Positions 24,006-33,186 of a stretch of DNA of 43,787 bases are shown one piece after another; positions within the stretch are counted from its first letter, which is position 1, and each line of letters starts with the position of its first letter. Both the position numbers and the translations under genes were made by a program. This DNA comes from Bryobacterales bacterium (GTDB taxonomy: Bacteria > Acidobacteriota > Terriglobia > Bryobacterales > Bryobacteraceae), in assembly GCA_003166475.1 (NCBI GenBank), contig PMVV01000478.1, forward strand, positions 1-43,787, given 5' to 3'. Below the pieces are notes generated by a model. The model saw only the letters and a program-made list of their open reading frames with translations. It was not told where the DNA came from and did no database searches.

Positions 24006-24695
24006 CTACGGCAGGTGGAACTGATAGCCGACGCATGGTGCGGTCAGGATGTAGCGCGGCTTGGCGGGCTCCGGTTCGATTTTCTTGCGGAGCTGATTGA
24101 TAAACACCCGCAAATAGACGACCTCGTTGCCGTAGTCCGGTCCCCACACCGCCTGCAGGAGGCGGCGATGCGGAATGGGAGTATTGGGGTTGGTTGCGAG
24201 ATATTGCAAGAGGTCGAACTCCTTGCGCGTCAGACGGACTTCCTGGCCACCCGCAACGACGCGGCGCTCGGCGAAGTGGATCTCCAGGCCATCGGTTTCG
24301 AGCATGGGAGGCGCGGCTTCCGGGGCCAGTGGCGAGCGGCGCAACCCGGCACGGATGCGCGCCAGGAGTTCCTGCATGCTGAACGGCTTGGTCACGTAAT
24401 CGTCGGCGCCGGCGTCCAGGGCGCCGATCTTGTCCTTTTCCTGCTCCCGTACCGAGAGGACGACGATAGCCAGGTCCCAATTGGCGCGAATCTCGCGGCA
24501 GGCTTCCAGGCCGCCCATGCCGGGCATCGCCAGATCCAGCAACACCAGGTCGTGCCGGGCGCGGCGCAGCACGTCCAAAGCCTCTTCCCCGCTGCGGGCG
24601 TCGCTCACCGCATAGCCCTGGGCAACCAGCATTTTGCGCATCACTCGCCGGATTTGCAAATCGTCGTCGACCACCAGGATTTTGGCTCCGCTCAC
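24006..24695 (-). CDS. kdpE: OmpR/KdpE-type response regulator
   Basis: 229 residues. Receiver: acidic pair Asp10-Asp11, phosphoacceptor Asp54 in LLDLAMPGMGG, Lys103 in DDYVTKPF. The winged helix occupies about 135-229 ('VRLTRKEFDLLQYLATNPN', 'HRRLLQAVWGPDYGNEVVYLR'). The VWGPDYG segment is characteristic of KdpE. The start overlaps the kinase stop by 4 bases, so the pair is co-translated. The kdpFABC potassium pump genes are not in the window, so control of a potassium system is inferred from family only. Confidence 0.85.
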   Translation of the reverse strand: MSGAKILVVDDDLQIRRVMRKMLVAQGYAVSDARSGEEALDVLRRARHDLVLLDLAMPGMGGLEACREIRANWDLAIVVLSVREQEKDKIGALDAGADDYVTKPFSMQELLARIRAGLRRSPLAPEAAPPMLETDGLEIHFAERRVVAGGQEVRLTRKEFDLLQYLATNPNTPIPHRRLLQAVWGPDYGNEVVYLRVFINQLRKKIEPEPAKPRYILTAPCVGYQFHLP

Positions 24696-26137
24696 ACGCT
24701 GGCCTCCTCAAACGCCAAAGGCAGAGTAAACGAAAATGTGGCGCCTTGGCCGGGCTGGCTCTCAACCCAGACCCGGCCATGGTGCGCTTCCACGACCTGA
24801 CGCGCGATGGGGAGGCCCATTCCCATTCCGGCCAGATTACCGTGCCGCTGCTTCCCCCGGTAATACTTTTCGAAGATCAGACGCTGCTCGTCCGCCGGAA
24901 TGCCGGGCCCGCGGTCGGTGACGCTGATGACCACGCCGGTATCCGCGACGTGCGCATGCACGCCGATGGGCGCGCCCTGTTGGGAATACTTCAGGGCATT
25001 CGCGGCGATTTCCCGAATGACCAGGCGGATCAGCCCGGCGTCGGCGGAAACCGGCGGCAGACCCTGCGGCAAATCGACTTCGATTGGGGAACCCGCCGCC
25101 ATCTGTTTCTCCAGGGCCGAGTAAACCAGGTCTTCCACCGTGTGCGTCTGTCTATCGAGGTCCACGTGGCCCGCCTCGATGCGCGCCATTTGGATGGCCT
25201 GGGTCATCATGGCGCTGAGGCGTCCGCTCTCCTGGTCCATAATCTCAAGCCATTCCCGCTGATCGCGTCCCGGAGATTCGGCCAGCATGGCGTCGATGCC
25301 GGCACGGATGGAGGTAAGCGGCGTCTGAAAGTCATGCGCCAAGGCATCCAGCAGCGTGGCCTTCAACTCAAGATGGCGGCGCGCCCCCTCGGCCTGCGCG
25401 GCGGCCTCCTGTTTACGGACGCGATCCATGGCTAAGGCTATCAGATTGGCGATCGACTGCATGGCGGGCGCTGAAATCGAGGCTTCGCAGAATGCAAGAC
25501 TGCCGACGGCGCCAGCGCCCAGGTTAACCGGAACCAGGGCTGGATTCCCGGGGGCCGCGCGCGGCAAATCGGCGGAGCCGGCCGCCTCCATGAGCGCGGC
25601 GTCCGAAATTCCCGCGGGGATGCCCGCGCGATGAATTTGGCCGGAAAGCGCATCGAAGAAGGCCACGCCGGGACAGCCAAAAATCTTCACCACCTGTGCG
25701 GGAATGTCCTGGGCCAAGGCGGTGGCCGCGCTGGCCTGCATCAGGCTACAGCTCAGGGCGTACATGCGCTGGATTTCGCTCTGCCGTTGGGTGGCCTCCT
25801 GGGCACGCTTCTTGAGTCTTGCAGACAGCTCGCTGACCACGAACGATGTAATGAGGAAAGTGCCCCACGCGACCCAGTTCTGCGGATCGTCGATTCCCAG
25901 CGCGGGCACCGGCGGCAGGAAGTAGTAGTCGAGGCACAAAATGCTGAAGACGGAAGCCACGGCAGCTTCGGGCAAACCCCAAAACGTGGCGGATCCCAGG
26001 ACCACCAGCAAATAGGTGAGCGCCGCGGTGGTGCTGTTGGCGCGAATGGTGTAGTGATACAGGAGCGACACGGCCATCAGGCCCGCACCCAGGATCGCGG
26101 TGCGGAGGATCAGGCGGCTCCAGTTTCGTTGACGCAT
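24692..26137 (-). CDS. KdpD-like sensor histidine kinase without the N-terminal KdpD/Usp part
   Basis: 481 residues. Residues 12-105 hold four membrane segments of the DUF4118 type ('AALTYLLVVLGSATFWGLPE', 'SILCLDYYFLPP', 'WVAWGTFLITSFVVSEL'). About 125-235 is a GAF-like region. The phosphoacceptor His268 lies in LAHDFQTPLTSI, and the ATPase N-box is 'IAANALKYS' with 'DRGPGIP' and 'GMGMGLPIA'. Full KdpD has about 400 extra N-terminal residues with KdpD and Usp domains that bind c-di-AMP and other signals; they are absent here. TATAAT at 26158-26163 lies 20 nt before the ATG. Confidence 0.87.
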   Translation of the reverse strand: MRQRNWSRLILRTAILGAGLMAVSLLYHYTIRANSTTAALTYLLVVLGSATFWGLPEAAVASVFSILCLDYYFLPPVPALGIDDPQNWVAWGTFLITSFVVSELSARLKKRAQEATQRQSEIQRMYALSCSLMQASAATALAQDIPAQVVKIFGCPGVAFFDALSGQIHRAGIPAGISDAALMEAAGSADLPRAAPGNPALVPVNLGAGAVGSLAFCEASISAPAMQSIANLIALAMDRVRKQEAAAQAEGARRHLELKATLLDALAHDFQTPLTSIRAGIDAMLAESPGRDQREWLEIMDQESGRLSAMMTQAIQMARIEAGHVDLDRQTHTVEDLVYSALEKQMAAGSPIEVDLPQGLPPVSADAGLIRLVIREIAANALKYSQQGAPIGVHAHVADTGVVISVTDRGPGIPADEQRLIFEKYYRGKQRHGNLAGMGMGLPIARQVVEAHHGRVWVESQPGQGATFSFTLPLAFEEASV

Positions 26138-26157
26138 GCTTTGGGCGGCTTGAGGCC

Positions 26158-26163
26158 ATTATA
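26158..26163 (-). promoter_or_regulatory. TATAAT -10 hexamer of the sensor kinase operon
   Basis: Perfect TATAAT on the minus strand, 20 nt before the ATG at 26137. A TTGCCC lies 21 bases upstream, which is too far for a standard -35. The -35 region overlaps repeat family C. Confidence 0.45.
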
Positions 26164-26184
26164 GCCGCCGTACAGGACGTTTGT

Positions 26185-26312
26185 GGGCAATCCTGCCGGC
26201 AATCCTGCCCGCAGCCGGCTTTTAGCCGGCCTCTGCGACCGTGACGAGGCGCCGTGAAAGCAGGAGCCGCCTGAAAGGCGGCTGCGGCCATGATTGGCCG
26301 CCCCACGGTGCA
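26185..26312. repeat. Composite of family C hairpins
   Basis: GGGCAATCCTGCC, GCCGGCTTTTAGCCGGC and GGAGCCGCCTGAAAGGCGGC stems follow one another. The rest of the gap before the next gene (to 26404) shows nothing else I recognise. Confidence 0.6.
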
Positions 26313-26404
26313 ACCGAACTGCCATTATTCTATGAGGGACTATCTGTACGATGTAGTAGCACAGACCGTAACTGGGCAGCCGCGCGGCGCGTCCACTCGA
26401 TTTC

Positions 26405-27157
26405 ATGCGGTTTCATTTGCTGTTGTGCGTCGCGCCGATATTCGCCGCGCAAACTCGCGCGGAAGATCTCGTCCTCAAGATCCCGCCGGTCAAGAGCTCG
26501 CTTGACGTCAAGGGTCGGGCGGCCGGAATCACGGTGTGGGGTGCCGTTTCCGGCGGGCCGCAGGGGCAATTCAAGCTGGCATTGACGGCGGATCTGAGCG
26601 ATGTGCGGGACAACATCGGCGCGCTGCTCGCCTCCCAACTGAACCGCTCGGAACGCTGCGGCGAGCGGCTCTCGGTGGAGAGCGCCACGCTGGCCCCGGC
26701 CTCTCCGGCGGCGGTTTTGACCGCTCACGTACACTACGAGCGCTTCGCTTGCGCCAAGGCGTTCGGCCGGGAGATAGTCAGGAGGCTGGTGGGCGGCAAC
26801 GCTGCCGTTACGGTGAAATTGACGCCGTCGGCTGGAGCGGACGGCATTTCGATGGCGCCGGAGGTGCTGAAGATCGACGCCGATGGATCGCTGGGCGAGC
26901 TATTGCGGTCCGGCTCCCTGGGCGCGACCGTGAAGGAGAAGATCGCAAGCGGCGTTGAGTCGTCGATTCGCAAGGGACTGGATCTCAAGTCCACGCTGCC
27001 GCCGGCGGTCGCGGCCGCAGCCACGCTCCGGGGTGCGCGGTTCGTGAGCGGCGCGGAAGGCCGGTTGTGGTTCTCGGTGGATGGAGAAGTGCAGATTTCG
27101 GCTGCCCAGTTTCGCTCGCTCAACTGGAAGGGCCTCGCGGTCGAAAACCCGCATTAG
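26405..27157 (+). CDS. Exported protein of unknown function
   Basis: 250 residues with a signal peptide (MRFHLLLCVAPIFAAQTRAE). The mature part is beta-rich, with 'LKIPPVKSSLDVKGRAAGITVWG', 'GQFKLALTADLSDVRDNIGALLASQLNRSERCG' and 'RLWFSVDGEVQISAAQFRSL'. Two Cys (in RCGER and FACAK) could form a disulfide. The layout hints at a lipid-binding or membrane-interacting tubular fold, but I do not recognise the family and give no function. No Shine-Dalgarno is visible. An AraC remnant on the other strand starts directly after its stop codon. Confidence 0.7.
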   Translation: MRFHLLLCVAPIFAAQTRAEDLVLKIPPVKSSLDVKGRAAGITVWGAVSGGPQGQFKLALTADLSDVRDNIGALLASQLNRSERCGERLSVESATLAPASPAAVLTAHVHYERFACAKAFGREIVRRLVGGNAAVTVKLTPSAGADGISMAPEVLKIDADGSLGELLRSGSLGATVKEKIASGVESSIRKGLDLKSTLPPAVAAAATLRGARFVSGAEGRLWFSVDGEVQISAAQFRSLNWKGLAVENPH

Positions 27158-27400
27158 ATGCGTGTTGTGCAACTCGCCGGCGGGCGGACCAAGAAACGGG
27201 AAAGCGCCCCCGGCTTGAAGTGCACACCGGCCACGGAATGCTGCTCGGCGGTATCGATCACGAAGAATTCCGAGTGCGCGCCCACCATCACCGGCCCGCG
27301 CAGCGTCCGGCAGCAGGCGCTCTTTCGCGTGCGGCTGCTGGTAGCCTTCGTACAACCACAGCAATTCCACGTCAGCGGGAACACGAACTGGCGGCATGCA
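27158..27400 (-). pseudogene. AraC-family regulator fragment, ligand-binding domain, frameshifted
   Basis: Read on the minus strand in one frame: 'ADVELLWLYEGYQQPHAKER' and 'GGAFPFLGPPAGELHNTH'. In a second frame between them: 'VMVGAHSEFFVIDTAEQHSV' and 'AGVHFKPG'. In order these match the N-terminal domain of a common AraC subgroup. The stretch after 'KERLLPD' that should hold about 30 residues is missing, and the helix-turn-helix half is absent. Two frame changes and two deletions make it a pseudogene. Confidence 0.65.
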
Positions 27401-28460
27401 AGTTTCCGCGCGGGATGAGCGCGGGCGGGATGTGGGCCAACGTAAGGTTCCAATCGCCAGGTTCCAGAATGCGGTCAGCGCTGTTGAATACGCCGTTTCT
27501 CTTCGCCGGATCGATGCGCATCAGACTGACACCGCGTTGCGGACTCCGCCCGATGGACTCGAGCACGTACAAGCCGTCGCCGTCCGGCGTGACGGCCATG
27601 CGATTGACACGCACCCCCACGGCGATTTGGTCTACCCTGCCTGTGGACAGATTGATCGCATAGATACCGCCCCGCGGCGTGTCCGGGCAAGCGCTGCGGC
27701 GATCCAGCTTGAATCCGAAAGCTTCCGCAAGATAGAGCCGGTCCGCCGCGCCCACCATCGTGAGCAGGACTGGTTCGTTGCAAGCGCCATGCAGGTCCGG
27801 CAAAACAATCGGCTTGGCCGGCGAAAGCTCGGTGTCTTCCGGCTTCACGCTCCACAGTTGGCTCTTTCCGGGGCCATAGCTGAAAATGCAAAAGCGGTCG
27901 CCAGCCCAGGCGCCGGTGGCCGGTCCGGCCGGAATCGGAAGCCTGCGGACCATCGCTTTGGCCTGCAGATCGAAGATATCCACCGACGGTGCGGGAGAGT
28001 TCGTGACGCCCAGGAGCCACCGCCCGTTAGGCGAAGGTTGCAGGTTGTAGGTGCCGGGCGCGGTCATGGTGGGAAGGCGGCGCAACGTTCTGGCGTTGAA
28101 GATATCGACTCCCCGATCGCCTTGGGTGAAGAGAAAGCGGCCGTCCGGCGAAGGCGCTCCGAACAATGCGGGCGCGGTCAGAAGGCACATTTTCAGCGAA
28201 TCCAGCTCGAGGGAAAACAGACCGCAACAGGCGCCCGCCGCCCTTTGGCTCTCCTGCGCAACATAGAGCCGGCGGCCATCCGGGCTGGCGGTGACGCTTT
28301 CCACGAGCTGGTTGACGCCGATTGCGCCCAGCGGCGACAGGTTCGCGTCAAAGAACTCGATGTGGCCGGTACGCGCGGCCGCCAGCACCACCAACGGATC
28401 TTCGGCGCGGGCAGCCGCGGCCGCGAGCAACAGGATCGATAATGTGAAGAATGTGCGCAT
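27372..28460 (-). CDS. Exported YncE/lactonase-like beta-propeller
   Basis: 362 residues; signal peptide 'FFTLSILLLAAAAARAE'. Repeating 'SPDGRRLYVAQE', 'SPDGRFLFTQG', 'SPNGRWLLGVTNS' and 'TPDGDGLYVLES' mark a seven-bladed propeller of the YncE/lactonase type. The substrate is not evident, and no lactonase active-site set was recognised. Six bases separate its ATG from the stop of the FecR protein, and its AGGGAG ribosome site overlaps that stop, so translation is coupled. The last residues (HAASSCSR) run into the AraC fragment, so the original C-terminus may have been altered. Confidence 0.75.
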   Translation of the reverse strand: MRTFFTLSILLLAAAAARAEDPLVVLAAARTGHIEFFDANLSPLGAIGVNQLVESVTASPDGRRLYVAQESQRAAGACCGLFSLELDSLKMCLLTAPALFGAPSPDGRFLFTQGDRGVDIFNARTLRRLPTMTAPGTYNLQPSPNGRWLLGVTNSPAPSVDIFDLQAKAMVRRLPIPAGPATGAWAGDRFCIFSYGPGKSQLWSVKPEDTELSPAKPIVLPDLHGACNEPVLLTMVGAADRLYLAEAFGFKLDRRSACPDTPRGGIYAINLSTGRVDQIAVGVRVNRMAVTPDGDGLYVLESIGRSPQRGVSLMRIDPAKRNGVFNSADRILEPGDWNLTLAHIPPALIPRGNLHAASSCSR

Positions 28461-28466
28461 AGCTCC

Positions 28467-29975
28467 CTACTTCACCGGCCTATCGGGTTCCGGCAGTTTC
28501 GGCTTGGGCGGAGGCGGCGGCGCAACCGGTTTCGGCGGGGTCTTCGGCGCAGGCGCAGACACGGGGACAGGCGCTTTATAACCCGGCGGGTACACCACGA
28601 TGATGCCCGTGTAGACTGGCACGGGAACGTCGACTTCCACCGGAACCTGAACCTCCTCCGGCGGCGCCTGCACGATGACCACCGGAGGCGCTTCGGGCGG
28701 TCCGTTGGTATACGCCGGGTCGGGTGCGGGGGCCGGCTGCGCGTCGGCCTGGGAAGCCGGCGGAACCTCGAACGCCGTGTCGGTCGACACGGAGACCGCG
28801 CCCGTGCCGCCGGCCCGCAACGGCGGGCGGAATGCATCCAGGCGCGCCGCCGGAAACGGCGGAGACGGCAGCGCTTGCACGAACACAGCCGCCGCCAGCG
28901 GCGCCCGCGGGCGCGCGGCAAAGCCCGCCGGGTCGATTTCGAGCGATTCCGGCGTGTAGCCGGCGTAGGTCGTATTGGCGTTCAAATACTGGCGCGGCTG
29001 ATCGGGCGGCTTCCAGTTTTCCCCCGGCGCCAGCGCGCCCCAGCCAACCAGTCTGGCGCTCTTCAGCCAGTACACCTCGCCCGGCTTGAACACGGTGCTT
29101 TCGCCCGGCGCCCAGGTCCAGCCAGCGCCCTCTTGTTGCATCCAGCGGCCGTAATGATACGGCAGCCAACCCCATGGATCGTCGCCGATCCAGGTGTAGC
29201 CGAGGCCGTCGTACCAGCGCCATTCGCCGTTGCGGAAAGGCGCCCAGCCGGCCGGCGCCTTGGGTTTCCAGACAGCGCCGAAATCGGCGGATTGGACCCA
29301 TACCCCGTACGCATCCAGGTCGGCGAGGCCGTATCCGAGACTTGGCACGTGCGCCGCCGAAGTGGTCGAAAGCAGCACTTTGTCGCGCTCCTCCGACCAG
29401 CGGTCGGTTTCCAGCGGCGGGATCTCGCGATTGAGGACGAAGCGGGCCGGATGGCCCGGGTCCAGCTTGACCATCTGGCCCGGGGTCAAATCGAACTCCG
29501 CGGTGGGGGAGGAGAAGCGCGCCACACCGTCCGTCGCGGCGATCAGGCTCAAGGGATCGCGCGCTTCCAGCCGCAGGTGGGCGCCTTGACCGATGCTCAC
29601 CTGGGCTCCCGGCACGGCCACCACCAGGGAATCCTTGCCTCCCGCAGCGCCCGTGAAATAGGCCAGGCCGTGGTCCAAAGAGATCAGCGTGATCCGTTGA
29701 CCGGTGGAAAGGCGCGTGTAATCGGAAAGCTCCGCCAGGGAATCGGGGCCCAGCCGCAAGACGCTGCCGTCGTCCAGTTCCACCTCGACGCGCGCCGCGC
29801 CTTCCGTGCGCACCCAGGACGACTCGCGCAGAGGCAGATTGCGCCGCGCGGGCTGCCAGTCGTCGGCTGCCTGGAGTTGCACTTGGACGGCGCCGTCGAA
29901 GTCGCCTACCCGGGCGTAGCGCGCCTGCCCGGCGGACAGCGCGATCGGGAGCAGCCACAGGGCCAGGCGTTTCAT
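28467..29975 (-). CDS. FecR-domain / DUF6600 protein with proline-rich tail
   Basis: 502 residues from ATG 29975, chosen because GGAGG lies 4 nt upstream; the frame also opens at 30020. Signal peptide 'LALWLLPIALSAGQA'. The FecR domain spans about 20-170 ('VEVELDDGSVLRLGPDSLAEL', 'GAQVSIGQGAHLRLEA'). DUF6600 follows at about 215-330 with repeated Trp/Tyr motifs ('GEWRWYDGLGYTWIGDDPWG', 'YHYGRWMQQEGAGWTWAPGE'). The last 80 residues are Pro/Val-rich ('PPPPPKPKLPEPDRPVK'). FecR family members usually sense or signal at the envelope, but no sigma factor or anti-sigma gene is adjacent. It forms an operon with the YncE-like propeller. Confidence 0.85.
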   Translation of the reverse strand: MKRLALWLLPIALSAGQARYARVGDFDGAVQVQLQAADDWQPARRNLPLRESSWVRTEGAARVEVELDDGSVLRLGPDSLAELSDYTRLSTGQRITLISLDHGLAYFTGAAGGKDSLVVAVPGAQVSIGQGAHLRLEARDPLSLIAATDGVARFSSPTAEFDLTPGQMVKLDPGHPARFVLNREIPPLETDRWSEERDKVLLSTTSAAHVPSLGYGLADLDAYGVWVQSADFGAVWKPKAPAGWAPFRNGEWRWYDGLGYTWIGDDPWGWLPYHYGRWMQQEGAGWTWAPGESTVFKPGEVYWLKSARLVGWGALAPGENWKPPDQPRQYLNANTTYAGYTPESLEIDPAGFAARPRAPLAAAVFVQALPSPPFPAARLDAFRPPLRAGGTGAVSVSTDTAFEVPPASQADAQPAPAPDPAYTNGPPEAPPVVIVQAPPEEVQVPVEVDVPVPVYTGIIVVYPPGYKAPVPVSAPAPKTPPKPVAPPPPPKPKLPEPDRPVK

Positions 29976-30079
29976 GAGTCCTCCGGGTTGTCCACACATT
30001 TGACGCCGCGTGGACCGCAAGCGTTTATGGTATCCGAAAAACGGAGCAAACTACGGTGCAGGCAGCCGATAAGGTGAAC

Positions 30080-30256
30080 ATGACTATAAGCGCCACTAAC
30101 ACTCACGTACAACAAGCCGCCAACCAACCGCCCTCGGCGGCCGCCACCAGGCATGCGGAAGCCAACAAGGTGAATCCACCCGAGGATACCGTTCAATTGA
30201 GCAGAACGGCCAAGGCCGCTATGGGCGACGTCGACCACGATGGCGACAGCCATTAG
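30080..30256 (+). CDS. Small acidic-tailed protein, unknown function
   Basis: 58 residues from ATG 30080, with AAGGTG 3-4 nt upstream. A GTG at 30056 is a possible longer start. It contains 'EDTVQLSRTAKAAMGDVDHDGDSH'. The DxVxLS...A pattern resembles the ends of FlgM/flagellin-type small proteins, and the DVDHDGD tail is a calcium-loop-like string. I have no reliable family. Divergent from the FecR gene. Confidence 0.5.
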   Translation: MTISATNTHVQQAANQPPSAAATRHAEANKVNPPEDTVQLSRTAKAAMGDVDHDGDSH

Positions 30257-30261
30257 TCCTC

Positions 30262-30296
30262 GTTGGAGGGCGGGCAATCATGCCGGCAGGCCATTC
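30262..30296. repeat. Short family C hairpin remnant
   Basis: GGAGGGCGGGCAATCATGCCGGC begins 6 bases after the small gene. A degenerate relative of the longer copies. Confidence 0.4.
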
Positions 30297-30338
30297 ATTG
30301 CAACCACATCCCCGCGCGCCACGTAGACAATCCTAAGG

Positions 30339-32830
30339 ATGCGTTTACGGGGATGCGTGTGCGCAGCCATGCTGTTATGGCCGGCTGCGGCACATGCCGC
30401 TGCGGCGTCAGCGGACTTATCTATAGAAGTGTCGGTGGGCGACTCGTCGAACCAGCCGGTTCCCGGCGTGCAGGTCGAGTTGACGACCGGCCAGGCCGCG
30501 GTTTCGTCGGCCGTCACCGACCGCAACGGGCATGTTCGATTCACCGAACTCAAACCCGCCATCTATGCAATCGCCGCCGCCAAGGAGGGTTTCGAAACCG
30601 CGCGGAAGAGCGATCTGGACCTTTCGCAATCGGTCTCCGCATCCATCGAGCTGACGCTGGTTCCCGCCCTCGCAAGGCAGGACAGCATCGAAGTCAAAGG
30701 CACGGCCGCGCCCGTGGATCAAGGCGGTTCGGCGCCAAGCGACCTGCACGTCCATACTGTCAAAGAACTCCCCGGCCGGCCCGAAACCGTGAGCGACGCT
30801 TTGCCTTTGCTGCCGGGAGTGGTCCGCGATCCCAACGGCGGGCTGCTCCTTTCCGCGGCCGGCGAGCATCGCAGCGCATTGATCGTGAACTCCGCCGACG
30901 TCACCGATCCCGCCACCGGACAGTTCGGCTTGACCGTGCCCATCGACAGCGTAGAGACTCTCAACTTCTATCAGACGCCCTTCCTGGCCGAGTACGGACG
31001 ATTCAGCGAGGGCCTGGTCTCAGTAGAGACCCGGCGCGGCGGCGACAAGTGGAAATGGGAATTGAACGATCCGTTCCCGGACTTCCGCATTCGCAGTTAC
31101 CACATGCAAGGCCTGAAGGACGCGACCCCGCGCGTCAATGTCGAAGGTCCGCTGATTGCCGGCAAGCTCTACTTCTCCGAAGGTCTGGAATACGAGATGC
31201 GCAAGACGGAAGTCTTCGAATTGCCGTTCCCCTACAACAATAAGAAGCAGGAAGGGTTCAATTCGTTCGCGCAGTTCGACTGGATCGCATCCGGCAAACA
31301 CCTGGTAACCGCCACCTTTCACGTGGCTCCCCAGCGGCTGGATTTCGTGAATATGGACTTCTTCAATCCGCAGCCCACCACGCCGGATGCCAGCACCCAC
31401 AACTACACCGCCACGCTCGCGGACCGGCTTTCGATCGGCTCCGGCCTGCTCGAGAGTACCTTCTCCGCCACGCGCTTCGACGCCCGCGTGTGGGGCCAGG
31501 GATCCCAGGATCTGGTCATGACTCCGGCGGGCAACAGCGGAAGCTACTTTGCGCAGCAGGCCCGCAACGCATCCCGCCTCAGTCTCGCGCCGGTCTTCAG
31601 CTTTGGCGCCGTCAACTGGCTCGGCACGCATAACTACAAGGTTGGCTCTTACTTGGCTGAGAGTACCGATAACGGCCAGGTTACCGAACACCCCATCGAC
31701 ATTCTGAACTCCGCCAGTCAATTGATCGAGAGCATATCCTTTACCGGCGGCCAGGCATTTCGCCGCTGGGATACCGAGTATGCCTTCTTCGGACAGGATC
31801 ACTGGATTGTGACGCCGCGGCTGTCCGTCGACTTAGGCGTCCGCACGGAGTCGCAGCAGGTATCGGAGAGCTTTCGCGTGGCGCCGCGCGCGGGAGTTGC
31901 CTGGAACGTCTTCCCCAGCGCCGGCACGCTGATTCGCGCCGGAGTCGGACTCTTCTACGACCGGGTCCCGTTGAACGTTTACGCATTCAATCAATATCCG
32001 AGCCAGGCCATCACCATGTTCGGCGCCGACGGCCAGGTTTCGGCCGGACCGTTTCTTTATCAAAACGGTTTGGGAACCGTGGATGTGCGTTATCCATTCG
32101 TCTTTCAGGAATCGAACGCCGGCAACTTCTCCCCTCGCAGCGCGACCGGCAGCCTGCAGATCGAGCAGCCGCTCACACAGCGCGTGAAGCTGCGCGTGGG
32201 CTACATGCAGAGCGCTTCGTCGGGACTGGTGATCATGAACACGGTAGCGCCAAATCCCGGGACGAATACCGGCGCTTACCTGCTCTCGGGCACCGGACAG
32301 TCGCGTTACCGGCAGTTTGAAGCGACCACCCGAGTACGGCTGAACGACAAGCGCGAGTTGTTCTCTCCTACGTGCGCAGCCAGGCGCGCGGCGATTTGAA
32401 CGATTTCGCCAGCTACCTGGGCAGCTTTCCCGCACCCATCGTCCGCGCCAATCAGTTCGGCAATCTGCCGGCGGACCTGCCCAATCGTTTCCTGGCTTGG
32501 GGGCTGATCCAGCTTCCGGCGGGGTTTCGCATTGCGCCCGTCTTCGAGTATCGCAGCGGGTTCCCCTACGCCGTCACCGACGCGTATCAGAACTACGTGG
32601 GAGTGCCCTATGCCAACAGGTTCCCGAGCTTCGTTTCGCTCGACTCGCGATTCTCCAAAGACTTCAAGGTCAGTCCGAAATACACTATTCGCCCGTCCAT
32701 CAGCGGCTTCAACCTGACCAATCATTTCAACCCGGCGGCCTTCCACGGCAACATCGCCGACCCGGCGTACGGCTTGTTCTTCGGCGACCGCCACCGCCGA
32801 TTTACGGCCGATTTCGATGTGATCTTCTAA
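30339..32830 (+). pseudogene. TonB-dependent receptor (Oar-like), split by a frameshift near 32360
   Basis: The first frame (30339-32399) gives a signal peptide, a carboxypeptidase-type regulatory domain ('VSVGDSSNQPVPGVQVELTTG', 'GHVRFTELKPAIYAIAAAKEGF'), a plug with 'EHRSALIVNSADVTDPATGQFG' and most of the beta-barrel. After 'RLNDKREL' the frame goes to a stop at 32399. The barrel resumes two bases out in 'YVRSQARGDLNDF' and ends at 'RRFTADFDVIF' (32830), a normal aromatic C-terminus. Removing one TC from the TCTCTC run at about 32361 restores one 829-residue frame. It may be a true pseudogene, a slippage-prone gene or a base error. Function: uptake of an unknown ligand across the outer membrane. 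Confidence 0.78.
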
Positions 32831-33098
32831 CACGGGGCTGCCGGGTGCGCGGCTGCGCCGCCGCGATAGGTTCCTGAACGCCGTCTATTTTGCAGCGCCC
32901 GAGCTTTGGGCAATCGATCGCGACGGGCCGCCCGCCTGCGAACTCGACAGCGTGACCTTCGCGCTCTGAGTCCCACAGTTTGTTCGTTTTCCGGCGGCGA
33001 AGACTATCCGCCGCCACCTCACGAACCGTGTTCTCGAAGAAATGCGACTGGTGTCCGGAGTCGCATTCAAACGAAGACGGATATAGATGCCGTGCCAA
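32802..33098 (-). CDS. Small possible zinc-binding protein, TTG start
   Basis: The frame opens with TTG at 33098, and AGGAGGG lies 6 nt before it, better placed for this TTG than for the ATG at 33103. It reads 'FECDSGHQSHFFENTVRE' (about 9-26), 'HAVEFAGGRPVAIDCPKLGRC' (about 49-69). Cys-His and Cys-Cys pairs could hold one zinc. The GHQSHFFENTVRE part feels conserved, but I cannot place it in a named family. Its 3' end overlaps the end of the broken receptor gene by 29 bases; the last 28 residues are low-complexity and may not be native. Confidence 0.45.
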   Translation of the reverse strand: MARHLYPSSFECDSGHQSHFFENTVREVAADSLRRRKTNKLWDSEREGHAVEFAGGRPVAIDCPKLGRCKIDGVQEPIAAAQPRTRQPRVRRSHRNRP

Positions 33099-33186
33099 GG
33101 CATTCCCTCCTATTGCTTATTGAGTCTCGCGTAATACCGTGACAGTTTTCGCGACAAAAATGTGCCCCTCTGCATCGGTGCTGATG

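Noticed and set aside
24006-26137. A kdpFABC operon next to the two-component pair
   Set aside because: Neighbouring genes on both sides are unrelated and on the other strand.
28875-30077. Plus-strand frame of 400 codons across the FecR gene
   Set aside because: Antisense shadow; no domain and biased composition, while the minus frame has FecR and DUF6600 motifs.
32340-32400. Programmed ribosomal frameshift in the TonB receptor
   Set aside because: No slippery heptamer or downstream pseudoknot is seen; a dinucleotide slip or error explains it more simply.
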